Of a stretch of 64,000 nucleotides of DNA, positions 16,938-26,577 are shown piece after piece. The notes beneath the pieces were generated by a model. It did no database searches, was not told the origin of the DNA, and was given only the letters and a program-made list of their open reading frames with translations. This DNA is from Mixta tenebrionis. Its GTDB lineage: Bacteria; Pseudomonadota; Gammaproteobacteria; Enterobacterales; Enterobacteriaceae. The DNA lies in contig NZ_VHQI01000006.1 of the NCBI RefSeq assembly GCF_006517625.1, positions 124,001 to 188,000 of the forward strand, given 5' to 3'. Within the stretch, counting starts at the first letter, position 1, and the number at the start of each line of letters is the position of its first letter. A program made the position numbers and the translations under genes.

Positions 16938-17753
16938 CTAGCGTTGCAGAACCGGCCAGGTAAACAACAGCAGATGGGTCAAATTAAAGGCGAAATGCAC
17001 CAGCGTCGCCACCCACAGCCTGCCGCTCCACAGCCAGGCCAGACCATACAGCAGCCCCGCCAGCGTGGCGAAAAAAATCAGCATAGGGCCGCCGGCAAAG
17101 TGCGCCAGGCCAAACAGCGCTGCGGCAATCAACAACGCCGGAATCGGACCGAGCCACTGGCTCAAACGCTGCTGCAGCCAGGCGCGAAACAGCGCCTCTT
17201 CCGCCAGCGAAACAAAAAACAGATTAGCCAGTATAAAGGCGCCCAGCCAGGCGGGAAAATGCGGCTCAAACCGCAATCCGCCAGCCAACGTCGCCAACAG
17301 CAACAGCCCCGGAATGGCGGCCAGCAGCGCGGGCCAGGCGAAACGCCAGCGCGGCGGCGAAGCGGGTACGGCAGCCAGCCCCGGCAAACAGGCCAACAAC
17401 ACGAAAGGCACCAGCGCCTTATCCAGATTATAATAGAAGGTCGCCGGCGCGCTGAGCGGCCCTGCCTGCGTATTGACCACTACCGGCGGGTTGTGAAAGC
17501 CCGGCGCGACGTGAAGCGTTAGCGCCGCCGCGCCCGCTACCAGTACCGCCTCCAGCAGCGGCATCCATCGCTGATGATGCGCGTAATGTTTACGCATCTG
17601 CGCAACCAGCGCCAGCCCCGCCAGCAGCAGTAAACCCGGCCACGACAGCACCTGTTGCCAAAGCGCCAGCGCCAGCGTCGCCAGCAGCAGCGGTTTCATT
17701 GCCGGACGGAAAAAAAACAGCGCCAGTAACGCCGCCGCCAGTAAATACCACAT
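16938..17753 (-). CDS. CPBP-family intramembrane glutamic endopeptidase (CAAX-protease-like)
   Basis: A 271-aa inner-membrane protein with about eight hydrophobic helices. In the C-terminal half it carries the CPBP signatures EEALFRAWL (Glu-Glu-x3-Arg), FGLAHF and HFAFN, which hold the metal or catalytic residues of the Rce1/MroQ-type family. The substrate is unknown. Start 17753 (MWYLLAAAL) follows AGGTAGG; the longer in-frame start is unlikely. It is transcribed with or upstream of rlmJ on the minus strand and is divergent from prlC. This gene is not part of the E. coli prlC-rlmJ-gor block. Confidence 0.87.
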   Translation of the reverse strand: MWYLLAAALLALFFFRPAMKPLLLATLALALWQQVLSWPGLLLLAGLALVAQMRKHYAHHQRWMPLLEAVLVAGAAALTLHVAPGFHNPPVVVNTQAGPLSAPATFYYNLDKALVPFVLLACLPGLAAVPASPPRWRFAWPALLAAIPGLLLLATLAGGLRFEPHFPAWLGAFILANLFFVSLAEEALFRAWLQQRLSQWLGPIPALLIAAALFGLAHFAGGPMLIFFATLAGLLYGLAWLWSGRLWVATLVHFAFNLTHLLLFTWPVLQR

Positions 17754-17936
17754 GATATAACCTACCTTAAATCCCTGGAAATCAGCAGGGTAAGGACTAT
17801 AACAAACCGCCAGGGCTAAATCAGTACGAGGAAAGCGATGCATGCCGCAGTTCCCCCATTGATTTTCGCTCGTCTTAACCGCATGTTAGAAGGATTGCGC
17901 CTCTGCGCGCCCACATCAAACTTAAAGGACTGCGCG

Positions 17937-19979
17937 ATGACCAATCCATTATTGACCTCGTTTACCCTTCCCCCCTTCTCCGCCATTCAGCCGGAACACG
18001 TAGTGCCCGCCGTCGAGCAGGCGCTGGAGGCGTGCCGCGCCGCGGTAGAAAAAGTGGTGGCTCAGGGCGCGCCCTACACCTGGGACAACCTCTGCCAGCC
18101 GCTGGCGGAAGCTGACGATCGTCTGGGCCGAATCTTTTCACCGGTCAGCCATCTTAACTCGGTGAAAAACAGCCCGGAGCTGCGCCAGGCCTATGAGCAA
18201 ACGCTGCCGCTGCTGTCGGAGTACAGCACCTGGGTGGGCCAGCATGAGGGGCTGTATCAGGCTTACCGCAGCCTGAAAGAGAGTGAACACTACGCCCAGC
18301 TGAGCCAGGCGCAGAAAAAAGCGGTGGATAACTCACTGCGCGATTTCGAACTGTCGGGTATCGGCCTGCCGAAAGAGAAACAGCAGCGCTATGGCGAAAT
18401 CGCCGCGCGCCTCTCTGAACTTGGTTCGACCTACAGCAACAACGTGCTCGACGCCACCATGGGCTGGAGCAAACTGATTACCGACGAAAGCGAGCTGGCG
18501 GGCATGCCGGAAAGCGCGCTGGCGGCGGCGAAAGCCCAGGCGGAAGCGAAAGGGCAACAGGGCTGGCTGCTGACGCTGGACATCCCCAGCTACCTGCCGG
18601 TCATGACCTACTGCGATAATCAGGCGCTGCGTGAAGAACTCTACCGCGCCTACTCAACCCGCGCCTCCGATCAGGGGCCGAACGCCGGTAAGTGGGACAA
18701 TGGTCCGATTATGGCGGAAGAGCTGGCGCTGCGTCATGAACTGGCGCAGCTGCTGGGCTTCGATTCCTATGCTCATAAATCGCTGGCGACCAAAATGGCG
18801 CAAAGCCCGACGCAGGTGCTCGACTTCCTGACCGATCTGGCGCAGCGCGCCCGTCCGCAGGCGGAGAAAGAGCTGGAGCGCCTGCGCGCCTTTGCGAAAA
18901 AAGAGCACGGCGTTGAAGAGCTACAGCCGTGGGATCTTACTTACTACGGTGAAAAACAGAAACAGCATCTCTATTCCATCAGCGATGAGCAGCTGCGCCC
19001 GTACTTCCCGGAAGAGCGAGCGGTTAACGGCCTGTTTGAAGTGGTAAAACGCATTTACGGCATCAGCGCTCAGGAGCGTAAAGACGTTGACGTCTGGCAT
19101 CCCGACGTGCGTTTCTTCGATCTGTTTGACGAAAGCGGCGAGCTGCGCGGCAGCTTCTATCTGGACCTCTACGCGCGTGAAAATAAACGCGGCGGGGCCT
19201 GGATGGATGACTGCGTCGGCATGATGCGTAAAGCGGACGGCAGCCTGCAAAAACCGGTCGCCTACCTGACCTGCAACTTTAATCGCCCGGTGAACGGCAA
19301 ACCGGCGCTGTTTACCCATGATGAAGTCACCACGCTGTTCCACGAATTCGGACACGGCCTGCACCATATGCTGACGCGCGTGGATGTTCCCGGCGTATCC
19401 GGCATCAGCGGGGTGCCGTGGGATGCGGTCGAGCTGCCGAGCCAGTTTATGGAAAACTGGTGCTGGGAGCCGGAAGCGCTGGCGTTTATCTCCGGTCATT
19501 ACGAAACCGGCGAACCGCTGCCGCAGGAGCTGCTGGATAAAATGCTGGCGGCGAAAAACTATCAGGCGGCGCTGTTTATCCTGCGTCAGCTGGAGTTCGG
19601 TCTGTTCGATTTCCGCCTGCATACCGAGTTCGATCCGGCTAAGGGCGCCCGGATTCTGGAAACGCTGGCCGAAGTTAAAAAGCTGGTGGCGGTAGTGCCG
19701 AGCCCGTCATGGGGCCGTTTCCCGCACGCGTTCAGCCATATTTTCGCTGGCGGCTACGCGGCAGGCTACTACAGCTATCTGTGGGCGGACGTGTTGGCGG
19801 CGGATGCCTATTCGCGCTTTGAAGAGGAAGGTATCTTCAACCGCGAAACCGGGCAGTCTTTCCTCGATAACATTCTGACCCGCGGCGGTTCAGAAGAGCC
19901 GATGGAACTGTTCAAACGCTTCCGCGGGCGCGAGCCGCAGCTGGATGCAATGCTGGAACATTACGGCATTAAAGGATAA
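17937..19979 (+). CDS. prlC: Oligopeptidase A (M3 metallopeptidase)
   Basis: A 680-aa cytosolic zinc metallopeptidase that degrades oligopeptides including cleaved signal peptides. The zinc site HEFGHGLHH is at about residues 468-476 and fits the HExGH pattern of M3 peptidases; a distal Glu occurs in the following ~30 residues. Length matches E. coli PrlC exactly. The chosen ATG follows AAAGGA; an in-frame upstream start at 17838 would add 33 unconserved residues. rsmJ follows 8 bp downstream, so the two form an operon as in E. coli. Confidence 0.96.
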   Translation: MTNPLLTSFTLPPFSAIQPEHVVPAVEQALEACRAAVEKVVAQGAPYTWDNLCQPLAEADDRLGRIFSPVSHLNSVKNSPELRQAYEQTLPLLSEYSTWVGQHEGLYQAYRSLKESEHYAQLSQAQKKAVDNSLRDFELSGIGLPKEKQQRYGEIAARLSELGSTYSNNVLDATMGWSKLITDESELAGMPESALAAAKAQAEAKGQQGWLLTLDIPSYLPVMTYCDNQALREELYRAYSTRASDQGPNAGKWDNGPIMAEELALRHELAQLLGFDSYAHKSLATKMAQSPTQVLDFLTDLAQRARPQAEKELERLRAFAKKEHGVEELQPWDLTYYGEKQKQHLYSISDEQLRPYFPEERAVNGLFEVVKRIYGISAQERKDVDVWHPDVRFFDLFDESGELRGSFYLDLYARENKRGGAWMDDCVGMMRKADGSLQKPVAYLTCNFNRPVNGKPALFTHDEVTTLFHEFGHGLHHMLTRVDVPGVSGISGVPWDAVELPSQFMENWCWEPEALAFISGHYETGEPLPQELLDKMLAAKNYQAALFILRQLEFGLFDFRLHTEFDPAKGARILETLAEVKKLVAVVPSPSWGRFPHAFSHIFAGGYAAGYYSYLWADVLAADAYSRFEEEGIFNRETGQSFLDNILTRGGSEEPMELFKRFRGREPQLDAMLEHYGIKG

Positions 19980-19987
19980 CGCCTGGC

Positions 19988-20743
19988 GTGAAAATTGGCT
20001 TAGTTGATGAATCAGGCACCGGCGACGGTGCCTTATCTGTTTTGGCCGCCCGCTGGGGGCTGGAGCAGGACGAGCAGGCGGTAATGGCGCTGGTGATGAC
20101 GCCGGACCATCTGGAATTGCGCAAGCGTGATGAAGCGAAACTTGGCGGTATCTGGGTAGATTTCGTCGGCGGGGCGATGGCGCATCGGCGGCGGTTTGGC
20201 GGCGGGCGCGGCGAAGCAGTGGCGAAAGCGGTCGGCATCAAAGGCGACTATCTGCCGGAGGTGGTGGATGCTACCGCCGGGCTGGGGCGAGACGCCTTCG
20301 TGCTGGCGGCGATCGGCTGTCGCGTACGAATGCTGGAGCGTCATCCGGTGGTCGCGGCGCTGCTGGAGGATGGCCTACAGCGCGGCTATCAGGATGCGGA
20401 AATTGGCGGCTGGCTGCGCGATCGCCTGACGCTGCTGCATGCCTCCAGCCTGACGGCGCTGGAGGATATCGCACCGGCGCCTGATGTGGTTTATCTCGAT
20501 CCGATGTATCCGCACCGGCAAAAAAGCGCATTGGTGAAAAAGGAAATGCGGGTATTTCAGTCGCTGGTCGGCGCCGATATGGACGCCGATGGCCTGCTGC
20601 TGCCGGCGCGCCGGCTGGCTAAGAAGCGGGTGGTGGTAAAGCGCCCCGATTATGCGCCGCCGCTGGCGGGTATTACGACGCAATCGGCGGTAACCACTAA
20701 AAGCCATCGCTTTGATATCTATCCGCCGCTGGTATCTGATTAG
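19988..20743 (+). CDS. rsmJ: RsmJ, 16S rRNA (guanine-1516-N2)-methyltransferase
   Basis: A 251-aa SAM-dependent enzyme that methylates G1516 of 16S rRNA. It contains [19 protein letters not shown] (SAM motif) and [10 protein letters not shown] (catalytic DPMY-type motif). It starts at GTG 19988, with AAAGGAT overlapping the end of prlC about 12 bp upstream. It is the second gene of the prlC-rsmJ operon and ends in a convergent gap with uspA that holds copy 2 of the palindromic element. Confidence 0.94.
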   Translation: MKIGLVDESGTGDGALSVLAARWGLEQDEQAVMALVMTPDHLELRKRDEAKLGGIWVDFVGGAMAHRRRFGGGRGEAVAKAVGIKGDYLPEVVDATAGLGRDAFVLAAIGCRVRMLERHPVVAALLEDGLQRGYQDAEIGGWLRDRLTLLHASSLTALEDIAPAPDVVYLDPMYPHRQKSALVKKEMRVFQSLVGADMDADGLLLPARRLAKKRVVVKRPDYAPPLAGITTQSAVTTKSHRFDIYPPLVSD

Positions 20744-20831
20744 CAACAGGCGTAACTTTTTGGATGGCGGTAATCGCTTATCAAGCTGCGTTGTTTACGT
20801 TTTTCCCCCATCAACGACGCAGCAGCCAGCA

Positions 20832-20942
20832 GCACTAACAGCCCGGACGGAAGAGTAAAGCGTCCCGCGCCAGGGAGGGCGCGGGCCGAGCCGTCATGGA
20901 TGACGCAGTGGCGTTTTTACGACCTGACCGGGCTGTTGGTGC
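20832..20942 (+). repeat. Palindromic element, copy 2 (15-bp arms, conserved core)
   Basis: The arms 20832-20846 and 20928-20942 (GCACTAACAGCCCGG and its complement with one T-G wobble) flank a core that matches copy 1 at 15550-15621 almost base for base. The core starts GAGTAAAGCGTCCCGCGCCA, carries the same two hairpins, and ends CGTTTTTACGA. Arm sequences differ from copy 1 but remain paired. The orientation is the same as copy 1. It sits between convergent rsmJ and uspA, like copy 1 between rbn and rlmJ. Confidence 0.85.
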
Positions 20943-21040
20943 AGTCGCCGGAGCAGTTTTAACCTGGCCCGCCATCGGCGTGGGTGCTGCCGCCACAGCG
21001 GCTTTAACGTAACCACACCAACGCGGCTGCCTGCGATCGC

Positions 21041-21062
21041 AAAAGGGGCGATCTACGCCCCT
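21041..21062 (-). terminator. Terminator of uspA
   Basis: On the minus strand the stem AGGGGCG-TAGAT-CGCCCCT is followed by TTTTGCG, starting about 30 bp past the uspA stop. Confidence 0.7.
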
Positions 21063-21090
21063 CTTCATCTAAACCTCACCGGGTCAGAAA

Positions 21091-21528
21091 TTACTCTTCA
21101 TCCTCATCGCGCAACGGCACAATCATCATATCGATATGCACCGTATTAATCAGCTGGCGCGCTGACGACATCAGCTTGCTCCAGAAATCCTGATGGTGCC
21201 CGCAGACCACTAAATCTACATCGTACTTCTTAATTGCTTCCACCAGCACCTGCGCCAGATCGCCGCTGCCGCTCAGCGTCTCGCTAACCGGATAACCGGC
21301 GCCTTCAGACAGCTCGGTCAGCGCATGGTGCGTCTCCTCGGAAATACGCTTCTGCATATCGCCGAGATTGACATCAATCAGGCCGGTATAAAGATCGGAA
21401 TAGTTAACATCGACATGAATCAGGGAAATTTTGGCATTGTAAGGACGCGCCAGGGAAACCGCTTTTTCCACCAGCACTTTACTTTCCGGTGAGAGATCAA
21501 CAGCAATCAAAATGTGTTTATAAGCCAT
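21091..21528 (-). CDS. uspA: Universal stress protein A
   Basis: A 145-aa cytosolic Usp-fold protein, like E. coli UspA (144 aa), made during growth arrest and stress. It begins [23 protein letters not shown] and ends with [17 protein letters not shown]. The ribosome-binding site AAGGAGAA sits 5 bp before the ATG. A -10-like TATACT occurs about 33 bp upstream. It is divergent from uspB, as in E. coli. Confidence 0.96.
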   Translation of the reverse strand: MAYKHILIAVDLSPESKVLVEKAVSLARPYNAKISLIHVDVNYSDLYTGLIDVNLGDMQKRISEETHHALTELSEGAGYPVSETLSGSGDLAQVLVEAIKKYDVDLVVCGHHQDFWSKLMSSARQLINTVHIDMMIVPLRDEDEE

Positions 21529-21560
21529 GACGGTTCTCCTTCCATGTGTCACATAGCGTC

Positions 21561-21566
21561 AGTATA
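21561..21566 (-). promoter_or_regulatory. Probable -10 box of uspA
   Basis: The minus strand reads TATACT within gcgcTATACTgacg, 32 bp before the uspA ATG. No strong -35 hexamer is visible at 16-18 bp, which is common for regulated stress promoters. The call is based on one hexamer and its position. Confidence 0.4.
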
Positions 21567-21850
21567 GCGCCGGCAGTTAACAAATGTAGCTTCGGCCCAT
21601 CCGCTTTGCGACTCGGATCATGATGTCTTTTATCTGCTTTTCAGGCGCAATGGCAAAGGCGGCTGGAAAAATTTTCATTACATCTCCTAAACTGAATAAT
21701 AACCACCATACTCCGGTATGGTGCCGCGCTTCGCTTTATGAGTTTATAAACCGTACAGGCCGGTTCAATGGTACCAGGCAAATTACTGTGGGACGTATTC
21801 AGCGTTTACCCGCTCTATCCGTTTCTGCGTTCTTAAGCCGGGAGGGGAAC

Positions 21851-22186
21851 ATGATTAGCACCGTCGCACTTTTCTGGGCTTTATGCGTCGTCTGTTTGGT
21901 TAACATGGCGCGCTATTTTTCTTCGCTGCGTGCGCTGCTGGTAGTGCTGCGCGGATGCGATCCACTGCTCTATCAGTATGTCGATGGCGGAGGATTCTTC
22001 ACCGCGCGCGGTCAGCCAGGCAAACAGGTACGGCTGGTCAGGTACATCTGGAAACGCTATTACCTTGACCATCATGATGAAGAGTTTATTCGACGTTGCG
22101 AACGGGTTCGCGGGCAGTTCGTATTAACCAGCGCTCTGTGCGGCATGGTCGTCATCAGCCTGATCGGGCTGGCGATTTGGCACTAG
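21851..22186 (+). CDS. uspB: Universal stress protein B
   Basis: A 111-aa integral membrane protein with one hydrophobic helix at each end (residues 3-20 and about 88-108), matching E. coli UspB in length. It begins [18 protein letters not shown]. The start has gggagggg just upstream. In E. coli it is sigma-S dependent and linked to ethanol tolerance; regulation here was not verified. It is divergent from uspA and convergent with pitA. Confidence 0.94.
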   Translation: MISTVALFWALCVVCLVNMARYFSSLRALLVVLRGCDPLLYQYVDGGGFFTARGQPGKQVRLVRYIWKRYYLDHHDEEFIRRCERVRGQFVLTSALCGMVVISLIGLAIWH

Positions 22187-22197
22187 GGTGGGGGAAG

Positions 22198-22229
22198 CAA
22201 AAAACAGAACGGGCCGGTAAACCGGCCCG
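22198..22229 (-). terminator. Terminator of pitA
   Basis: A perfect stem CGGGCCGG-TTTA-CCGGCCCG on the minus strand is followed by TTCTGTTTTTTG. It lies in the gap between convergent uspB and pitA and may also stop uspB transcripts. Confidence 0.8.
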
Positions 22230-22237
22230 CTGAATAA

Positions 22238-23737
22238 CTAGATAAGCTGTAGCGCTACCCAGTAAAGGCAGCCGGAAAGCAGAATGGAAATCGGCAGCGT
22301 AAAGACCCACGCCAGCGCGATACTCTTAATCGTGCGGCTCTGCACGCCTCCGCCGTCTACCAGCATCGTACCGGCTACGGATGAAGAAAGGATATGGGTG
22401 GTGGAAACCGGCATCCCGGTATAGCTGGCAACGCCAATCGAAACCGCCGCCGTAACCTGAGCCGCCATACCCTGACCATAAGTCATGCCTTTCTTACCAA
22501 TTTTCTCGCCGATTGTAGTCGCCACGCGACGCCAGCCAACCATGGTGCCGAGCGATAACGCCAGCGCTACCGCAACGATAATCCAGATCGGCGCATACTC
22601 AACGGTATTCAGCAGATCGCCTTTCAGCTTGCCGAGGAAGCGTTTATCTTCCGCGCTGGTATTCGGCATCTTCGCCGCTTTTTCCGCCGTATCGGAAATA
22701 CACAACAGCAGACGACGCAGATGACCGCGCTCTTCCACGCTCAGCGCATCGTAACCGGAAAGATTATTCAGGATGCGCTGTGAACGGTTAATCGCTGTCA
22801 GCGCGCGTGAACTATCGCAGTGGAACTCATGCGGCTCGCCTGGCACCTCTTCCGGCGTCGGCAGCGCCGGCGGCGCCAGCTGGATAATATGCTGCAGCGT
22901 ATCGCCATGCTGCTGGTAATACTGCTCCAGATGGTTCACCGCATCGCGGGTACGGGTAATATCGTAGCCGGAGGCGTTCATATTAATCACGAAGCCCGCC
23001 GGCGCCACGCCGATCAGCACCAGCATAATCAGGCCGATGCCTTTCTGTCCGTCATTGGCGCCGTGCGAATAGCTAACGCCAATCGCGGAAACGATCAGCG
23101 CGATACGCGTCCAGAACGGCGGCTTCTTCTTACCATCTTCTTTTTCACGATCGGCCGGCGTCATATGAATACGACGACGTTTTCTGGTGCCGCTCCAGTA
23201 GCGACGCAGCAGAAAAATCAATCCGCCCGCCACCACCAAACCGATAATCGGCGACAGAATCAGCGAAGCGAAAATATCGATCATTTTCGGGATATTGAGC
23301 GCGTCGACCACCGATGTACCGCTAACCAGAGCATTGGTCAGGCCGATACCGATAATAGCGCCGATCAGCGTATGGGAGCTGGAGGCAGGCAGGCCAAAAT
23401 ACCAGGTGCCCAGATTCCAGATAATGGCGGCAAGCAGCATGGAGAAAACCATAGCCAGCCCGTGCGCCGAACCGACATTAAGCAACAGATCGGTCGGAAG
23501 CAGATGAACAATGGCATAAGCGACGCTCAGGCCGCCTAACAGCACGCCAAAAAAGTTAAAAACACCGGCCATGACTACGGCCAGCTGCGCACGCATCGCA
23601 CGCGTATAGATTACCGTAGCTACTGCGTTTGCCGTATCGTGAAACCCATTAATGGCTTCATAAAACAGTACAAACAACAGAGCAAGAACTAATAACAGGC
23701 CGGTATGAAAATCGAGACCAGCAAATAGATGTAGCAT
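22238..23737 (-). CDS. pitA: PitA, low-affinity inorganic phosphate:H+ symporter
   Basis: A 499-aa inner-membrane transporter of metal-phosphate complexes, the same length as E. coli PitA. The paired PHO4/PiT signatures are [15 protein letters not shown] near the N-terminus and [14 protein letters not shown] in the middle. A hydrophilic loop of about 130 residues (roughly 245-380) separates the two membrane halves. Start [13 protein letters not shown] at 23737 matches the family; the track-like longer N-terminus is not conserved. It is divergent from yhiN as in E. coli. Confidence 0.96.
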   Translation of the reverse strand: MLHLFAGLDFHTGLLLVLALLFVLFYEAINGFHDTANAVATVIYTRAMRAQLAVVMAGVFNFFGVLLGGLSVAYAIVHLLPTDLLLNVGSAHGLAMVFSMLLAAIIWNLGTWYFGLPASSSHTLIGAIIGIGLTNALVSGTSVVDALNIPKMIDIFASLILSPIIGLVVAGGLIFLLRRYWSGTRKRRRIHMTPADREKEDGKKKPPFWTRIALIVSAIGVSYSHGANDGQKGIGLIMLVLIGVAPAGFVINMNASGYDITRTRDAVNHLEQYYQQHGDTLQHIIQLAPPALPTPEEVPGEPHEFHCDSSRALTAINRSQRILNNLSGYDALSVEERGHLRRLLLCISDTAEKAAKMPNTSAEDKRFLGKLKGDLLNTVEYAPIWIIVAVALALSLGTMVGWRRVATTIGEKIGKKGMTYGQGMAAQVTAAVSIGVASYTGMPVSTTHILSSSVAGTMLVDGGGVQSRTIKSIALAWVFTLPISILLSGCLYWVALQLI

Positions 23738-23977
23738 AAGCGTTACGCCATTTTCGGGGACATGAACGCGGCGCATTATCCGCGACAAACCGCGCCTGGG
23801 GAAAGCAAAATATAGACTTTTTTTGCCATAAAAGTGTAAAACGCCCGGCATCACGCAGGAAAAAGTCCAATAAATCCATTAGTTACATTATGTTTCTTAC
23901 AGAAAAATCTTGTTACGCTGGTTTGCGCTTCGGCAAGCGATTACAATCGCGCTTTTGCCGTGCGGCGGGAGTGAGCA

Positions 23978-25162
23978 GTGGAAAAGTATGACGTTATCAT
24001 TATCGGCGCGGGCGCCGCAGGGCTGTTTTGCGCAGCGCAGGCCGGGCAGCGCGGCCGTCGCGTGCTGCTGATTGATAACGGTAAAAAGCCGGGCCGTAAA
24101 ATTCTGATGTCCGGCGGCGGGCGCTGCAACTTCACCAACCTCTATACCGAGCCGGGCGCCTACCTGTCGCATAATCCCCATTTCTGTAAATCGGCGCTGG
24201 CGCGCTATACGCAGTGGGATTTTATCGCCCTGGTCAATCAGTACGGCATTGCGTATCACGAAAAAACGCTGGGGCAGCTGTTTTGCGATGATTCGGCGCA
24301 ACAGATTGTCGATCTGCTGCTGGCGGAGTGCGAAAAAGGCCGCGTGACGCTGCGGCTGCGCAGCGAAGTGACGGCGGTAAGCCGCGACGAAAACGGCTAT
24401 AGGGTTGAGCTTAACGGCGCGCAGGCGCAGGCTGAAAAACTGGTGATCGCCAGCGGCGGCCTGTCGATGCCGGGGCTGGGCGCTTCCCCTTTCGGCTACC
24501 GCCTGGCGGAACAGTTTGGCCTGCGAGTCTACCCAACGCGCGCGGCGCTGGTGCCCTTTACGCTGCATAAGCCGCTGCTGGAACAGCTGCAAACCCTGTC
24601 GGGCGTTTCGCTGCCGACGGTGATTGAAGCCGCTGACGGCACGCGCTTTAAAGAGTCGATGCTGTTTACCCATCGCGGCCTGTCGGGGCCGTCGGTGCTG
24701 CAAATCTCCAGCTACTGGCAGCCAGGCGAGTTTATCACCGTCAATTTGTCGCCTGAGCAGGATCTGAACGCCTTTATAGATGAAGAGCGTCAGGCGCGCC
24801 CGAACCAGAGCCTGAAAAATACTCTGGCGAAACCGCTGCCGAAACGCCTGGTGGAGGTATTGCAGATGCTGGGCATCGTGCCTGAGCTAACGCTGAAGCA
24901 GCTGAACAGCAAACAGCAGCGCGCGCTGACGGACAGCCTGCACCGCTGGCGTATCCAGCCGAACGGCACCGAAGGTTACCGTACCGCCGAAGTTACGCTG
25001 GGCGGCGTCGATACCACGCAGCTCTCATCAAAAACGATGGAGGCGCGCGAGACGCCGGGACTTTACTTTATCGGCGAGGTGGTAGATGTCACCGGCTGGC
25101 TGGGCGGCTATAACTTCCAGTGGGCCTGGAGTTCCGCCTGGGCCTGCGCGCAGGCGCTGTAA
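23978..25162 (+). CDS. yhiN: YhiN, BaiN/HI0933-family FAD-dependent oxidoreductase
   Basis: A 394-aa flavoprotein with an N-terminal dinucleotide-binding motif VIIIGAGAAGLFCAAQAG and the family block GRKILMSGGGRCNFTN. It ends with the FAD-contact region GEVVDVTGWLGGYNFQWAWSS. The physiological substrate of YhiN is not established. It starts at GTG 23978 after CGGGAGTGA. Position beside pitA agrees with E. coli. Confidence 0.92.
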   Translation: MEKYDVIIIGAGAAGLFCAAQAGQRGRRVLLIDNGKKPGRKILMSGGGRCNFTNLYTEPGAYLSHNPHFCKSALARYTQWDFIALVNQYGIAYHEKTLGQLFCDDSAQQIVDLLLAECEKGRVTLRLRSEVTAVSRDENGYRVELNGAQAQAEKLVIASGGLSMPGLGASPFGYRLAEQFGLRVYPTRAALVPFTLHKPLLEQLQTLSGVSLPTVIEAADGTRFKESMLFTHRGLSGPSVLQISSYWQPGEFITVNLSPEQDLNAFIDEERQARPNQSLKNTLAKPLPKRLVEVLQMLGIVPELTLKQLNSKQQRALTDSLHRWRIQPNGTEGYRTAEVTLGGVDTTQLSSKTMEARETPGLYFIGEVVDVTGWLGGYNFQWAWSSAWACAQAL

Positions 25163-25219
25163 AGCGCAGGCGCTATCCGCTGGTTGCCAGCGTTGCTGGC
25201 GCAGCCTGCGCCGCAGCGT

Positions 25220-25259
25220 AAAAAACAGGCCCCGCCGGGCGCAATAGCGGCGGAGCCTG
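25220..25259 (-). terminator. Terminator of the regulator-fidL operon
   Basis: On the minus strand a 12-bp stem with one mismatch (CAGGCTCCGCCG/CGGCGGGGCCTG) is followed by TTTTTT. It lies about 75 bp beyond the fidL stop and in the convergent gap with yhiN. Confidence 0.75.
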
Positions 25260-25333
25260 AAAAAGGAGCCGTTGCCGCCCGCTAATATGGCGCCCAGGCG
25301 CGCATTGCTAAATGCGTGGAAAACGGCGTTGGT

Positions 25334-25798
25334 TCAGTTACTGGCGCATAAAAGGTAGGGCGCGTTATCGTTCATAAAAATATACCCTCCTTTGCCGTTG
25401 TAATGAATTTGGTAAACTGCGGGCCGCCTTTCTTGCGTATAGAAATTATCCAGCAGGCGGGGAATAGTATGTTCATCAATTTCATCAAACACGGAGGGGA
25501 TAATCATTCGCGAATTTAACAGGTAATTTTTCTTATCGATAGTAAAGTCAAAAATTATTTTCCTGCTAATTATTTTGTGGTGTCCCTGCTCGTTAATAAA
25601 CTCACCGTCTAAAGAAACCATCCCGGTATCGCCATTAAAGATAAAACGCATCAGCATGTTCGAGCGGACATTATTGTTGTGTACATGATGCTGCGCCAGA
25701 CAGGAAAAATAGCGTTCGTTTCGGTAAGAGGAAAAAACGTAAAATATTGAGTAAGCGGCTATCAGTAGCGCAATCAGCGCGCAGATTTTGTATTTCAC
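25334..25798 (-). CDS. FidL-like membrane protein
   Basis: A 154-aa protein with one N-terminal membrane helix (CALIALLIAAYSIFYVF) and a periplasmic domain of about 120 residues. The domain includes SNMLMRFIFNGDTGMVSLDG, seen in FidL-like proteins encoded next to ToxR/MarT-type regulators. The function is unknown; an accessory or effector-sensing partner of the adjacent regulator is plausible, as TcpH/ToxS are to their partners. The start chosen is GTG 25798, giving a 4-bp GTGA overlap with the regulator stop and AAGAGAG upstream. ATG 25819 lacks a ribosome-binding site. Confidence 0.72.
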   Translation of the reverse strand: MKYKICALIALLIAAYSIFYVFSSYRNERYFSCLAQHHVHNNNVRSNMLMRFIFNGDTGMVSLDGEFINEQGHHKIISRKIIFDFTIDKKNYLLNSRMIIPSVFDEIDEHTIPRLLDNFYTQERRPAVYQIHYNGKGGYIFMNDNAPYLLCASN

Positions 25799-26577
25799 TG
25801 ACTCTCTCTTAGCGACCATGATGCACAGGCAAATTCATTATTGGCCAGTGGCTTGCGACAGGAAAGTAGCGATAGCTTGTTGATCAACACGTTATGAATA
25901 ATATAAACGTACGGATAGTGATCACAGTTAACCCGCTGATTAATCAGATTGATAATGTGTTTTTCCGGCATTCGGCTATTTTTGTGCAGGTAGAGCTGGC
26001 ACTGCCCGCTGTTCTGAATGCGGTAATAGTTCGCAGCCAGCGTATGGAAATCGTTGTTTACCGGAAGAATTAGCGCAACCAGGGTAAAAATCAGGCAGAT
26101 AACAATAATAATTAATACCGCTTTCAGCGATATCGGCCTGAGCTGGCGCAAACGCGCGTGCGCTCCTGTGCCAATAACTGAGGAAATTTTATTAACTTCT
26201 TCCGCCATGGCGCTGAGCGGCGAGAGGCTGCCAGCCCTTACCAGGGTAACAGGAACGCTGTGTTCGAATCGAAAACCCTGCCGGGGGACGGTGATAAGCC
26301 AAAGCTGGGCGTCCGGGTGCAGCCGCTTTAGCGCCCTGCGGATGATAGAGATATTCTGATACAGCGTATTAGGCGCAACGTTCTGGCTATTTTCTCCCCA
26401 TGCGTAATCATAAAGCTCTTTCTGTGAAACCAGTCCATCTGTTTTTAGCAGTAATTCAAGGCATTTTGTCGCAGGCTGAGTAAGAATTATTTCCTTTTCT
26501 TCCTCGGCGACGCTGATCAGTTTGTTAACCTCAGGATAAAAGTAAATGACGTTGTTAATCAAATAGAGCGGTTGCAT
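25795..26577 (-). CDS. MarT/ToxR-like membrane-anchored winged-helix regulator
   Basis: 260 aa. An N-terminal OmpR/PhoB-type winged helix spans residues about 1-105, with recognition region APNTLYQNISIIRRALKRL and wing LITVPRQGFRF. It is followed by a cytoplasmic linker, a single membrane helix near 160-180 (VLIIIVICLIFTLVALILPV) and a periplasmic tail with four cysteines. This is the CadC/ToxR/MarT architecture in which the membrane protein binds DNA directly. It overlaps fidL by 4 bp. The 0.86-kb AT-rich region upstream is a likely site of its own control. Targets are unknown; the nearby autotransporter is a candidate. Confidence 0.82.
   Translation of the reverse strand: MQPLYLINNVIYFYPEVNKLISVAEEEKEIILTQPATKCLELLLKTDGLVSQKELYDYAWGENSQNVAPNTLYQNISIIRRALKRLHPDAQLWLITVPRQGFRFEHSVPVTLVRAGSLSPLSAMAEEVNKISSVIGTGAHARLRQLRPISLKAVLIIIVICLIFTLVALILPVNNDFHTLAANYYRIQNSGQCQLYLHKNSRMPEKHIINLINQRVNCDHYPYVYIIHNVLINKLSLLSCRKPLANNEFACASWSLRESQ

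Noticed and set aside
20835-21068. 77-aa minus-strand frame
   Set aside because: It lies across the palindromic element and the uspA terminator, so it is not a gene.
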